64,000 nucleotides of DNA from Sphingobacterium sp. UBA5670 (GTDB lineage Bacteria > Bacteroidota > Bacteroidia > Sphingobacteriales > Sphingobacteriaceae): contig NZ_DIIM01000014.1 of the NCBI RefSeq assembly GCF_002420705.1, positions 62,361 to 126,360 of the forward strand. Reading direction: 5' to 3'. Below are positions 37,743 through 45,419 of the stretch, in pieces (position 1 is the first letter of the stretch; every line of letters begins with the position of its first letter). The position numbers and the translations under genes are program-made. The notes under the pieces are model-generated. The model had not been told where the DNA came from, searched no databases, and saw only the letters and a program-made list of their open reading frames with translations.

Positions 37743-38582
37743 ATGTCGAAATCACTTTTTATTACATTATTACACCTGTGTTTAGCTGTTCAATTGGGAG
37801 TTGCACAAGAGTATGTTCGATTAGATAAGGATAGTTACCAGCTTCATTTATCAGAATATCCAAAGGATACGATCCGGATATTGGAAAAAGGTAAAGGAAC
37901 GAAGTTGAAACCGGGTAAATATATTCTGCAGAAGAATCAATTTATGGGACTTTCCAATGCATTTATTTCGATCAATCAAGAAGGTATAGTAGAGGGTGAT
38001 TTTAAGATTGAAAAAGACGGGAAGCAAGGTGTTGTTGTGGTACGACATGGTGTAATGCAGCAAATGAATGTAAAATCTGCCACGTTACCAGACTTACAAT
38101 ACACAATAACGGATACTTCAAGTGTGCAACGAAATTTTAAGAATGGGAAAATCAGTCAGGAAAAAATGGTATTCTACGGAGTTGCAAATAAGGGAAAAAA
38201 AATAACAAAGGTCTTTTTTGATAATTATTATACGATTGAAAATGATTTTGACCATACCAGAGCTGACTATCGATTAGACAATACCTTAATGTACAGTGCC
38301 AAATTGAATTGTGGTGGGCAGATACAGGAATCAAAGTCTTACGATGCTCATGGCCAATTACTAAAACATACCTACCGGAAAGCTAAGGTTGATTATACAG
38401 ATTTATATCAGAATAATAATCTTGTGGAGCGGAAATATAACCTTAATAATTGCTTTTACCATGAGTATTTTAAGAATTCATTGCTCGTGCAAAAGGTAGT
38501 GGAAAAAAAGGATAAAGGGAATACCCAAAAGTATGTTTATAATGCCTCGGGAAAATTGATGGATAAAAATACGGGTGGTTAA
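37743..38582 (+). CDS. Secreted hypothetical protein
   Basis: A 279-residue protein with a signal peptide (SLFITLLHLCLAVQLGVAQ). The mature part is beta-rich with repeated Asn/Gly/Lys turns such as RNFKNGKISQEKMVFYG, YDAHGQLLKHTYR and YNASGKLMDKNTG, which recall MORN-like or YD-type repeats seen in Bacteroidota surface proteins. I cannot assign a family. ATG at 37743 is chosen because it gives a compact signal peptide; an in-frame start at 37716 adds nine residues. Confidence 0.65.
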   Translation: MSKSLFITLLHLCLAVQLGVAQEYVRLDKDSYQLHLSEYPKDTIRILEKGKGTKLKPGKYILQKNQFMGLSNAFISINQEGIVEGDFKIEKDGKQGVVVVRHGVMQQMNVKSATLPDLQYTITDTSSVQRNFKNGKISQEKMVFYGVANKGKKITKVFFDNYYTIENDFDHTRADYRLDNTLMYSAKLNCGGQIQESKSYDAHGQLLKHTYRKAKVDYTDLYQNNNLVERKYNLNNCFYHEYFKNSLLVQKVVEKKDKGNTQKYVYNASGKLMDKNTGG

Positions 38583-38623
38583 TTGAAAATCGTAAGTCGG
38601 ATCTGTTAGGAGATCGCAATATT

Positions 38624-38654
38624 TTTGCATTTTAAAAATATAGCGCTACCTTTG
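38624..38654 (+). promoter_or_regulatory. Promoter of the tyrS leader transcript
   Basis: TTTG (38624-38627), exactly 19 nt, then TACCTTTG (38647-38654): a full match to the Bacteroidota promoter. Transcription should start around 38658-38661, right at the leader-peptide ORF. Confidence 0.8.
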
Positions 38655-38661
38655 TCAAGCA

Positions 38662-38748
38662 ATGAAGAAAATGAACAACATATTACGTCTTCCATTTTTC
38701 TTTAATTATTATCGCCCGATAATCGTTCGGGACCCCTATGCCTATTAA
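38662..38748 (+). CDS. Phe/Tyr-rich leader peptide of tyrS
   Basis: A 28-codon ORF, ATG at 38662 (a second in-frame ATG at 38671) to TAA at 38746-38748. The peptide contains FFFNYY (codons at 38695-38712) and ends PYAY, so 7 of 28 residues are Phe or Tyr, in front of the tyrosyl-tRNA synthetase gene. The ORF starts a few nt after the predicted transcription start and ends 29 nt before an intrinsic terminator. This is what a ribosome-sensing control peptide looks like: scarcity of charged tRNA-Tyr or tRNA-Phe would stall the ribosome at the run of aromatic codons. Expression is not proven; the inference rests on composition and position. Confidence 0.75.
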   Translation: MKKMNNILRLPFFFNYYRPIIVRDPYAY

Positions 38749-38807
38749 ATTAAGAAATTCAATTATTATTTATAGCTAAGCCCGAACATAACGTTCGGGC
38801 TTTTTTT
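38715..38807 (+). promoter_or_regulatory. Attenuator hairpins controlling tyrS
   Basis: Four short segments can pair alternatively. Segment 1 CCCGA (38715-38719) pairs with TCGGG in segment 2 (GTTCGGG, 38725-38731). Segment 2 also pairs over 7 bp with segment 3 (CCCGAAC, 38781-38787). Segment 3 is the left arm of the terminator and pairs with segment 4 (GTTCGGG, 38793-38799). A ribosome stalled at the tandem Tyr codons (38707-38712) would cover segment 1, free segment 2 to hold segment 3, and so allow read-through into tyrS. Confidence 0.7.
38778..38807 (+). terminator. Intrinsic terminator inside the tyrS leader
   Basis: AAGCCCGAAC and GTTCGGGCTT form a perfect 10-bp stem over a 5-nt loop followed by a T-run to 38807, 15 bp before the tyrS ATG. 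A strong terminator this close to a start codon implies regulated read-through. Confidence 0.9.
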
Positions 38808-38822
38808 ATTTTATATAACATC

Positions 38823-40022
38823 ATGTTAAAAGAGTTAGAAGAAAACATCGAAATTATTTTACCGAAGGAAGGACTTGCATCGAAGTTGAAGGAGGCTGAA
38901 GAAGAGAACCGTCCATTGATTATAAAACTTGGTTTTGATCCCACAGCGCCGGATCTTCATTTAGGGCACGCTGTAGTGTTGAAGAAACTACGTCAGTTTC
39001 AGCAGTTGGGGCACGAAATCGTGATACTGGTGGGCAGTTTTACCGCTCGGATCGGAGATCCTACGGGAAAAAATAAAGCACGTAAACCTTTATGCGCGGA
39101 GGAAATCGCTCTAAATGCGGCAACCTACATTGCGCAACTGTCTAAAATTATTGATGTCTCACAAGCAAGAGTTGTTTTTAATGGAGACTGGCTGGATCAG
39201 CTAAATTTTACAGAAGTCATTCAGCTTGTATCAAAAGTCACGGTTGCTCAGCTGATGCAGCGTCATGATTTTAATAAGCGCTTTAACGAGAATCAATCGA
39301 TAGCCATGCATGAGTTGCTTTACCCGATATTGCAGGGCTTTGACTCTGTACATATCAAAAGCGATATTGAAATGGGCGGAACGGATCAAATGTTCAATTG
39401 CACCATGGGCAGACAGCTGCAGGAATCTTTTGGGCAGAAGCCACAAATAGTACTGTGTATGCCCTTGTTGCGTGGGTTGGACGGAAAGGAAAAAATGAGC
39501 AAATCATTAAACAACACGATCGGTCTTTTGGATGAGCCAAATGACATGTTTGGTAAAACCATGTCAATTCCAGATCATTTAATTCCAGAATATATTGACT
39601 TAACAACAGATTTCAATCAGGAAACCAAACTTGGAATGAAGGCCCGTATTGAAATGGGCGAAAATCCAATGGAAATTAAGAAACTTATAGCACATAATCT
39701 TGTCGCCCAATACCATGGAGCTGAGTTTGCTGCTCATGCAGCTGATTTTTTTGTCAAACAATTTCAGAGCAAGAAATTGGAAGAAAAAGCTTTTGTAGAG
39801 GTATCGGGTCAAACATTGCGGGAACAGTTTGGTGAAAAGGCTAAACTGGTCGATCTGTGTCTTTTCCTGAAAGGGCTGACGAAGTCGGCGATAAGAAGGT
39901 TGATTATCGGCGGAGCAGTGCAGATCGACTCCATAAAACAGCTGGATCCCGAGCTGTCAGTTGATTTAGATCCAGGGCTTAAAATTAAATTAGGTAAAAG
40001 AACTTATTTTAAAGTTGTTTAG
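38823..40022 (+). CDS. tyrS: Tyrosyl-tRNA synthetase
   Basis: A 399-residue class Ic synthetase that charges tRNA-Tyr. HIGH-type motif HLGHA at residues 46-50, KMSKS at 224-228, and the Tyr-binding GFDP and QGFDSVHIKSDIEMGGTDQM segments are visible; an S4 RNA-binding domain closes the protein (SAIRRLIIGGAVQIDS). The shape resembles the TyrZ-like group with HLGHA. The ATG at 38823 lies 15 bp past an intrinsic terminator and behind a Phe/Tyr-rich leader peptide, so expression is probably controlled by transcription attenuation. phhA follows after 133 bp, with its own promoter-like element. Confidence 0.98.
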   Translation: MLKELEENIEIILPKEGLASKLKEAEEENRPLIIKLGFDPTAPDLHLGHAVVLKKLRQFQQLGHEIVILVGSFTARIGDPTGKNKARKPLCAEEIALNAATYIAQLSKIIDVSQARVVFNGDWLDQLNFTEVIQLVSKVTVAQLMQRHDFNKRFNENQSIAMHELLYPILQGFDSVHIKSDIEMGGTDQMFNCTMGRQLQESFGQKPQIVLCMPLLRGLDGKEKMSKSLNNTIGLLDEPNDMFGKTMSIPDHLIPEYIDLTTDFNQETKLGMKARIEMGENPMEIKKLIAHNLVAQYHGAEFAAHAADFFVKQFQSKKLEEKAFVEVSGQTLREQFGEKAKLVDLCLFLKGLTKSAIRRLIIGGAVQIDSIKQLDPELSVDLDPGLKIKLGKRTYFKVV

Positions 40023-40039
40023 TAAGGTTTGTGAAGGTA

Positions 40040-40047
40040 TACTTTTG
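40040..40047 (+). promoter_or_regulatory. Probable promoter -7 element of phhA
   Basis: TACTTTTG matches TAnnTTTG and lies about 110 bp upstream of the phhA start. No convincing TTTG at the -33 spacing. The downstream leader contains a 31-codon ORF (40077-40172) that overlaps the phhA start. Confidence 0.4.
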
Positions 40048-40155
40048 TAATATTTTGCGAAAAGCAATAAATTAACATGATGGTTCTTTCTCAAACCATA
40101 AATAATTTCTACCTTCATATAGAAGTCTCAAACTTTATTTTCATACCAATTATAG

Positions 40156-41913
40156 ATGGAAACATACAATAACATTGTTTTGGAGCGGTTACCCAAACAT
40201 TTGAAACGCCATGTAGTCGCTCAGCGATATGAACGTTATACCGCGCTGGATCAGGCTTTGTGGCGTTATGTCATGCGTCAGAATTATTCTTTTTTGAAAG
40301 ATGTAGCGTATTACCCTTATATCCCGGGATTGAAGAAAGCAGGATTATCAATTGCGACCATCCCAAACCTGCAGGATATGAACGATAGTCTAAAGTTAAT
40401 TGGCTGGGGAGCTGTGACAGTAGATGGATTTATTCCGCCAGCTGCTTTTATGGAATTTCAGGCGCATCGCGTACTGGTTATTGCCGCAGACATACGTCAA
40501 TTGGAGCATATCGAATATACTCCAGCGCCGGATATTATTCACGAATCTTCTGGGCATGCCCCTATAATAGGTGAGCCAGATTATGCTGCATACCTGCAGT
40601 ATTTTGGGGAAGTCGGGACAAAAGCACTTTCTTCGGGAAAAGATTTTGAACTCTACGAAGCTATTCGTCACCTATCTATTTTGAAAGAACATGCAACAAC
40701 AACTGTGGATGAGTTGGCGGCTGCAGAAAAGAATCTGCAGACCGTTCAGGATAATATGGGGGAGCCCTCGGAGATGGCACTGTTGAGTAGGTTGCATTGG
40801 TGGACAGTAGAATACGGACTTATTGGTGATCTTCATTCACCCAAAATTTACGGAGCTGGTTTACTGTCTTCCATTGGAGAAAGCGCGAGCTGCATGCAAG
40901 AAGATGTACCTAAGTTGCCCTATGGTTTAAATGCGATCGAATATGTGTATGATATTACCAAACCACAGCCGCAGCTATTTGTTACACCAGATTTTGAACA
41001 TCTAAAAATCGTGTTGGATAAATTTGCTGATACCATGGCCTTTCGAGTAGGAGGCAAACAGAGCGTTGATAAAGCTATTGACTGTCGTGCTGTGTGCACG
41101 GTGCAATATAGTTCTGGTCTGCAAGTATCGGGAGTTTTTAAATTAGCCAACGCAGATCAAAATCTTTCGTATATCCAGACACAGGGACCTACAGCTTTGG
41201 CATTCGCGGGTAAACAGCTCGAAGGCCACGGGATAGAATATCATAGCGAAGGATTTGGATCTCCAGTAGGAAATTTGAGCGGTGCAGATCATGATCTAGA
41301 AGATTTTGATGACGCAACATTGATTCAATATGGCATAGTTGAAGGCCAGCAGTGTCTGTTAAACTTTGCTTCGGGGATTACCGTCGCAGGAACTGTTCAA
41401 CGGATTTTTCGTCAATTTGACAAGATTGTTTTGATTTCATTTATAGGATGTGAGGTATATCGTGGCGATAGGGAAGAGGTGTATTTTAAACCTGAATGGG
41501 GAACATACGATATGGCTGTCGGAGCGGAAATAGTATCTGTATTTGCGGGTGCTGCTGATAAAGATGCGTATGAAGCCCTGGAAGAACCTCGGGATCAGGC
41601 TTCATCTTCCAGGGCTAATGAAACCGAAGATGTAAAGCTCGTGAATCTCCATGCTGCGATACGCAACTTGCGAGACAAAGGATTTGATCAAAAAGCTTGG
41701 CTTGATATCTTCAATCTCCTGGGATCGGAAAATGCGAATCATTGGTTAGGTTTGGTTGAGTTATTTGAAATCGCCTGGGCGAATGATGCAGAGGAGTTGA
41801 CTCATCTGGCAGAAAAGAGACTTTTGGAATTTTTTACGCTATATCCACATTTGAAAAAACTGATTGATGATGGGCTGCGTGTGGCAAAGGAGGAAGATTT
41901 AAATAATTATTGA
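40156..41913 (+). CDS. phhA: Phenylalanine 4-monooxygenase, long form with C-terminal extension
   Basis: A 585-residue aromatic amino acid hydroxylase that makes tyrosine from phenylalanine with tetrahydropterin and oxygen. The iron site is visible: His129 and His134 in IIHESSGHAPI, Glu219 in WTVEYGLIG. Bacterial PhhA proteins are usually 260-300 residues; here a further 300 or so residues follow, mostly beta-strands (GNLSGADHDLEDFDDATLIQ, GIVEGQQCLLNFASGITVAG) and a helical end. The extension is typical of this phylum but has no known function. Located behind tyrS and beside fahA, hmgA and hppD, it feeds phenylalanine into tyrosine catabolism. Confidence 0.92.
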   Translation: METYNNIVLERLPKHLKRHVVAQRYERYTALDQALWRYVMRQNYSFLKDVAYYPYIPGLKKAGLSIATIPNLQDMNDSLKLIGWGAVTVDGFIPPAAFMEFQAHRVLVIAADIRQLEHIEYTPAPDIIHESSGHAPIIGEPDYAAYLQYFGEVGTKALSSGKDFELYEAIRHLSILKEHATTTVDELAAAEKNLQTVQDNMGEPSEMALLSRLHWWTVEYGLIGDLHSPKIYGAGLLSSIGESASCMQEDVPKLPYGLNAIEYVYDITKPQPQLFVTPDFEHLKIVLDKFADTMAFRVGGKQSVDKAIDCRAVCTVQYSSGLQVSGVFKLANADQNLSYIQTQGPTALAFAGKQLEGHGIEYHSEGFGSPVGNLSGADHDLEDFDDATLIQYGIVEGQQCLLNFASGITVAGTVQRIFRQFDKIVLISFIGCEVYRGDREEVYFKPEWGTYDMAVGAEIVSVFAGAADKDAYEALEEPRDQASSSRANETEDVKLVNLHAAIRNLRDKGFDQKAWLDIFNLLGSENANHWLGLVELFEIAWANDAEELTHLAEKRLLEFFTLYPHLKKLIDDGLRVAKEEDLNNY

Positions 41914-41960
41914 AAAATATTTCTTCCAAAAGGTTGCTATTAGACTCTTTGGAGGAGTAT

Positions 41961-42021
41961 AGTAAGCTCCAAAAAATAGGACTATACAACAGTTTGAACG
42001 TCCTATTTTCTGGAGCTTACT
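41961..42021. terminator. Terminator between phhA and the flavin reductase gene
   Basis: A long imperfect hairpin: AGTAAGCTCC, an A-rich stretch and TAGGAC (41961-41982) pair with GTCCTA, a T-rich stretch and GGAGCTTACT (42000-42021) over a 17-nt loop. It lies between converging genes and can act both ways. Confidence 0.85.
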
Positions 42022-42025
42022 TATA

Positions 42026-42925
42026 TTATCCCTTTAATAAAATTTGCCAGGCTTTATCAAGCTGGCCTGCATCTAATAGCTGTGCGGCATATTCATGAAC
42101 TTTTTGGCTGAATTTCGATGGGCTGTCTTCAAAGTTTAGTTTCAGGTAGTTTAAGTATTTATCTGCTGGCTGTGTCTCTTTTAATGTAGGTAGTGCTTCG
42201 ACATTGGCCAACAATCCCAGGTGATTTCCGGTCAGTACTGTAGAAAATCTAATTTTTTCCGGAAGTTGATCTATGCCAATTCCCAGGCTACGGAGGGGCT
42301 TCGGTACAATAAATAGGTTTTCATCGGTGACGCGGCAGTACCAGTCCCCACCGAGTCTTGCCACAAGGTCTAAATCTTTTTGTTGAATGGTATTGTCTTT
42401 GCCCAATAAGTGTTTGTGGATATGCATATAGAGGATTTCGGCAATAACAAGATTACCAGCCCCTGGTTCATCGCTTAAAGCGATAATTTCTCTAACCCGA
42501 CATTCCAGCTGAACTGGAGATTCGGCTACCCGTGGTGGCGAAACCTGAATAGAGGGGACAGCAGTAAAACCCGACTTATCGAATTCATTTATTTCTTTCC
42601 CATATTCGGTGCTGGCAAGAGATTGCTGCTGCACCATATCGTAGTTGACAATATTGATGACGACTTCCTTAACTTGCTGTATATTATCCAATGTATGCTT
42701 CGTACTGCCGTCGCGCATCCGCCGCAGTGGCGAGAAAATGCAGATAGGCGGTTGATGGGACATCAGGTTGAAATAGCTAAAAGGACTTAAGTTGACTTGT
42801 CCATTGCGATCTATCGTACTTGCAAAACAAATTGGTCGCGGTGCAATAGCATATTTAATTAAATTATCGATGATAGCTTTGTCCGCTACAGACTCAAAGG
42901 TGATCGTTTCGAAAGATGAGGTCAT
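42026..42925 (-). CDS. Flavin reductase family protein
   Basis: A 299-residue protein with an FMN-binding split barrel: IAPRPICFASTIDRNGQVNLSPFSYFN is the family's N-terminal signature (Arg-Pro and Ser-Pro-Phe-Ser contacts to FMN), followed by IVNYDMVQQQSLAS and LVIAEILYMHIH. The C-terminal 80 residues are helical. It follows fahA by 11 bp on the same strand, so both belong to one transcript. Many Bacteroidota keep this gene beside fumarylacetoacetase, but its reaction in aromatic catabolism is not established. Confidence 0.85.
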   Translation of the reverse strand: MTSSFETITFESVADKAIIDNLIKYAIAPRPICFASTIDRNGQVNLSPFSYFNLMSHQPPICIFSPLRRMRDGSTKHTLDNIQQVKEVVINIVNYDMVQQQSLASTEYGKEINEFDKSGFTAVPSIQVSPPRVAESPVQLECRVREIIALSDEPGAGNLVIAEILYMHIHKHLLGKDNTIQQKDLDLVARLGGDWYCRVTDENLFIVPKPLRSLGIGIDQLPEKIRFSTVLTGNHLGLLANVEALPTLKETQPADKYLNYLKLNFEDSPSKFSQKVHEYAAQLLDAGQLDKAWQILLKG

Positions 42926-42936
42926 ATTCGGTAGAT

Positions 42937-43911
42937 TTATGAATGGTATAATACAATAGAATTGGAGAGTTTTCCGAGCGCGGTGATCTCCAACTCAATC
43001 TCATCGCCAAGGTTGAGCCATTGATCTTTGTGGTTAGGATTCTCGATGCGTGCAGTGCCATTAAGTTCGAGAAAGCAACCTGTACCAACAGTGCCTGAAC
43101 CGATCACATCACCGGGGAAGATCTGTACACCATAAGAAACCCGCTCAATAATTTCTGCAAAAGTCCAGTGCATGCTCGCAAAATTACCCGCTGAAACCTG
43201 TCTGCCGTTTACTTTACAAGTCATATCGAGATCATAACAGTTACCAATATGCCCTTCGGCTGGTTGAATTTTGTAAGGCTCCAATTCATCTTTGGTAACT
43301 AACCAAGGCCCAATTGCTGTTGCAAAATCTTTGCCCTTGGCAGGGCCCAAACTCAATTTCATCTCTTCCATCTGCAATTTTCTTGCACTAAAATCATTCA
43401 TGATCATGAATCCGGCAATATACTCATCTGCCTTGGCCGCAGGGATGTTGATTCCTGGCTTATTGATGACGATGGCGATCTCAAGTTCGAAATCAAGTTG
43501 ATCTAAATGTAAGGGCATACAGTGAATAGGCCCCGGACCTTGTATTGCCTGATGATTTGAAAAATAAAAAACAGGAAATTTGTCAAATTCGGGGATCATT
43601 TCAAGTCCACGGTTTCTTCTTGATGTTGCCACATGCTGACGAAATGCGTAGGCATCACGGAAAGAGGCTGGATGAGGTACCGGAGCGATAAGCTGTGTGT
43701 CCTGTAACCGATGATATGGTCTTTCGATCATTCCCTGGACCAAAGAACGCTCAAATTCCTGGAGCTTACTCATGGCCTTTTCTCCACCTTTTAGGAAATC
43801 AGACATATTTTTGGGGAGGGTTTGATCGATTGCTGAGCAACGATAAAATCGGTCGTTTATGACAATCCCCAATTCCTCCTGACCTTCTTTAATGCTAGTG
43901 ACAATTCTCAT
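42937..43911 (-). CDS. fahA: Fumarylacetoacetate hydrolase
   Basis: A 324-residue FAH-fold enzyme, the last step of tyrosine breakdown (fumarylacetoacetate to fumarate and acetoacetate). Motifs: RDAYAFRQHVATSRRNRG with the catalytic His, LDFELEIAIVINKPG (metal-binding acidic pair), GFMIMNDFSARKLQ with Asp, LGPAKGKDFATAIGPWLV and GTVGTGCFLELNG. Length is close to bacterial FahA. Divergent from hmgA, with a good -7 element upstream. Because other FAH-fold hydrolases look similar, the assignment draws also on the neighbouring hmgA and hppD. Confidence 0.9.
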   Translation of the reverse strand: MRIVTSIKEGQEELGIVINDRFYRCSAIDQTLPKNMSDFLKGGEKAMSKLQEFERSLVQGMIERPYHRLQDTQLIAPVPHPASFRDAYAFRQHVATSRRNRGLEMIPEFDKFPVFYFSNHQAIQGPGPIHCMPLHLDQLDFELEIAIVINKPGINIPAAKADEYIAGFMIMNDFSARKLQMEEMKLSLGPAKGKDFATAIGPWLVTKDELEPYKIQPAEGHIGNCYDLDMTCKVNGRQVSAGNFASMHWTFAEIIERVSYGVQIFPGDVIGSGTVGTGCFLELNGTARIENPNHKDQWLNLGDEIELEITALGKLSNSIVLYHS

Positions 43912-43957
43912 ATATAGTGTGTTCTATTTGGTTATTCAATGCTGTTAGCATTTGACA

Positions 43958-43965
43958 CAAATATA
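43958..43965 (-). promoter_or_regulatory. Promoter -7 element of fahA
   Basis: TATATTTG on the minus strand matches TAnnTTTG exactly and is about 47 bp upstream of the fahA ATG. The -33 region is only T-rich. Confidence 0.5.
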
Positions 43966-44050
43966 TTGTATAAGATTTGAAAAAAATATTTCTTCTCTTG
44001 AAAATAGAAAAATATGCTTACCTTTATTAAAGTATTATAAACTATAAATA

Positions 44051-44146
44051 ATGATCAATCGTGGCGTACATCGCTTTGCGTTCTCCATGCCCTATATTGC
44101 TTTTAATAGAGCAATTATAGCTGATATCGTTTTTGCACAATACTAA
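44051..44146 (+). CDS. Possible Phe/Tyr-containing leader ORF upstream of hmgA
   Basis: A 31-codon ORF in the 317-bp divergent region between fahA and hmgA. It has four Phe and two Tyr codons (segments RFAFSMPYIAF and VFAQY) and starts about 20 nt after a promoter-like pair (TTG 43998-44000, 18 nt, TACCTTTA 44019-44026). A hairpin forms inside it (CTATATTGCT with AGCAATTATAG) and another after it (TTGCCGATAG, 44163-44172, with CTATTGGCAA), but no T-run follows, so terminator function is doubtful. It could be a regulatory leader or chance. Confidence 0.3.
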   Translation: MINRGVHRFAFSMPYIAFNRAIIADIVFAQY

Positions 44147-44228
44147 TCTTCTCTTTTACTACTTGCCGATAGTTCTATTGGCAATTTGGATATTCATTTA
44201 ATTTTATAACCGTTTAAATCGTAGAATT

Positions 44229-45386
44229 ATGCCATTTTATGTTAAACAAGGGCAAATTCCAATGCAGCGACATACTGTTTTTAGAAAGCCCGATAATACG
44301 CTTTATGCTGAGGAACTCGTATCCACCCATGGTTTTTCCAGTCTTTATTCTTTGGTGTATCATTGCCACCCGCCTACATTAGTCAAGCAAATTAGGGAAC
44401 CTTACGATGTATCGCCCAAGATTGCCCGGGATAAACATCTTAAACATACCAGCTTAAAAGGATTTCAGGTACAGGCAAAAGATGATTATCTCGAAAGCCG
44501 AACGCCCGTCCTGGTTAATCAGGACCTGCATATATCCTTGGCAGCTCCTCGCCGGTCCATGGACGACTATTTCTATAAAAATAGCCAGGCAGATGAGATT
44601 GTCTTTATTCATCAAGGGAGCGGAAGATTAAAAACTGGATATGGAAATATCCCATTTAAATATGGTGATTATTTAGTTATTCCCCGGGGAACGATTTATC
44701 AAATGGAATTTGAGCAGGAAAATAACCGGTTGTTTATCGTTGAATCGTTTTCTCCTGTGCGCACGCCAAAACGGTATCGCAATGAATTTGGTCAATTGAT
44801 GGAACATGCTCCCTTTTTTGAACGCGATATTCGAGTACCTCAAAATTTGGAAACCTTTGATGAGTTGGGTGATTTCGAAGTGAAAATCAAGAAACAAGGG
44901 ATGATTTATCCGTATGTCTACGGAAGTCATCCATTTGATTTTATTGGCTGGGACGGCTATCATTATCCATGGGCCTTTTCGATCCATGATTTTATGCCGA
45001 TAACGGGTAAGCTACATCAGCCACCACCTGTCCATCAGACCTTTGAGACTGACAACTTTGTACTGTGCAGCTTTTGTCCACGGATGTATGATTATCATCC
45101 CCATTCGATTCCTGCACCGTATAATCATAGCAATGTAGATTCGGATGAAGTCCTGTACTACGTCGATGGCGATTTTATGAGCAGAAAATCGGTTGAAAGA
45201 GGGCAGATTACCCTGCATCCCGGTGGTATACCTCATGGACCTCATCCAGGGACAGTGGAAAAAAGCATCGGACAGGTTAAAACTGAAGAGCTGGCTGTGA
45301 TGATCGATCCTTTTCGACCATTGATGCTGACAGAAGAAGCGCTCAGTATAGAAGATCCAGATTATTATAAGTCTTGGATGAGTTAG
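44229..45386 (+). CDS. hmgA: Homogentisate 1,2-dioxygenase
   Basis: A 385-residue cupin-fold iron dioxygenase that opens the ring of homogentisate to maleylacetoacetate. The N-terminal domain (YVKQGQIPMQRHTVFR) is followed by the C-terminal cupin with LHQPPPVHQTFETDNFVLCS, the iron-ligand region SFCPRMYDYHPHSIPAPYNH and LHPGGIPHGPHPG. Slightly shorter than the 430-residue proteobacterial enzyme, as is usual here. First gene of the plus-strand catabolic operon; hppD follows 33 bp downstream. Confidence 0.95.
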   Translation: MPFYVKQGQIPMQRHTVFRKPDNTLYAEELVSTHGFSSLYSLVYHCHPPTLVKQIREPYDVSPKIARDKHLKHTSLKGFQVQAKDDYLESRTPVLVNQDLHISLAAPRRSMDDYFYKNSQADEIVFIHQGSGRLKTGYGNIPFKYGDYLVIPRGTIYQMEFEQENNRLFIVESFSPVRTPKRYRNEFGQLMEHAPFFERDIRVPQNLETFDELGDFEVKIKKQGMIYPYVYGSHPFDFIGWDGYHYPWAFSIHDFMPITGKLHQPPPVHQTFETDNFVLCSFCPRMYDYHPHSIPAPYNHSNVDSDEVLYYVDGDFMSRKSVERGQITLHPGGIPHGPHPGTVEKSIGQVKTEELAVMIDPFRPLMLTEEALSIEDPDYYKSWMS

Positions 45387-45419
45387 ATTAATAAAAGAAG
45401 AGTAACCTTTATATAAATT

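Noticed and set aside
38641..38822. T-box riboswitch before tyrS
   Set aside because: No T-box consensus or specifier-loop arrangement is visible; the Phe/Tyr-rich ORF and four-segment pairing fit ribosome-mediated attenuation better.
41910..42098. 62-codon plus-strand frame after phhA
   Set aside because: It starts at a TTG, runs through the 61-nt terminator hairpin and into the opposite gene; no protein-like features.
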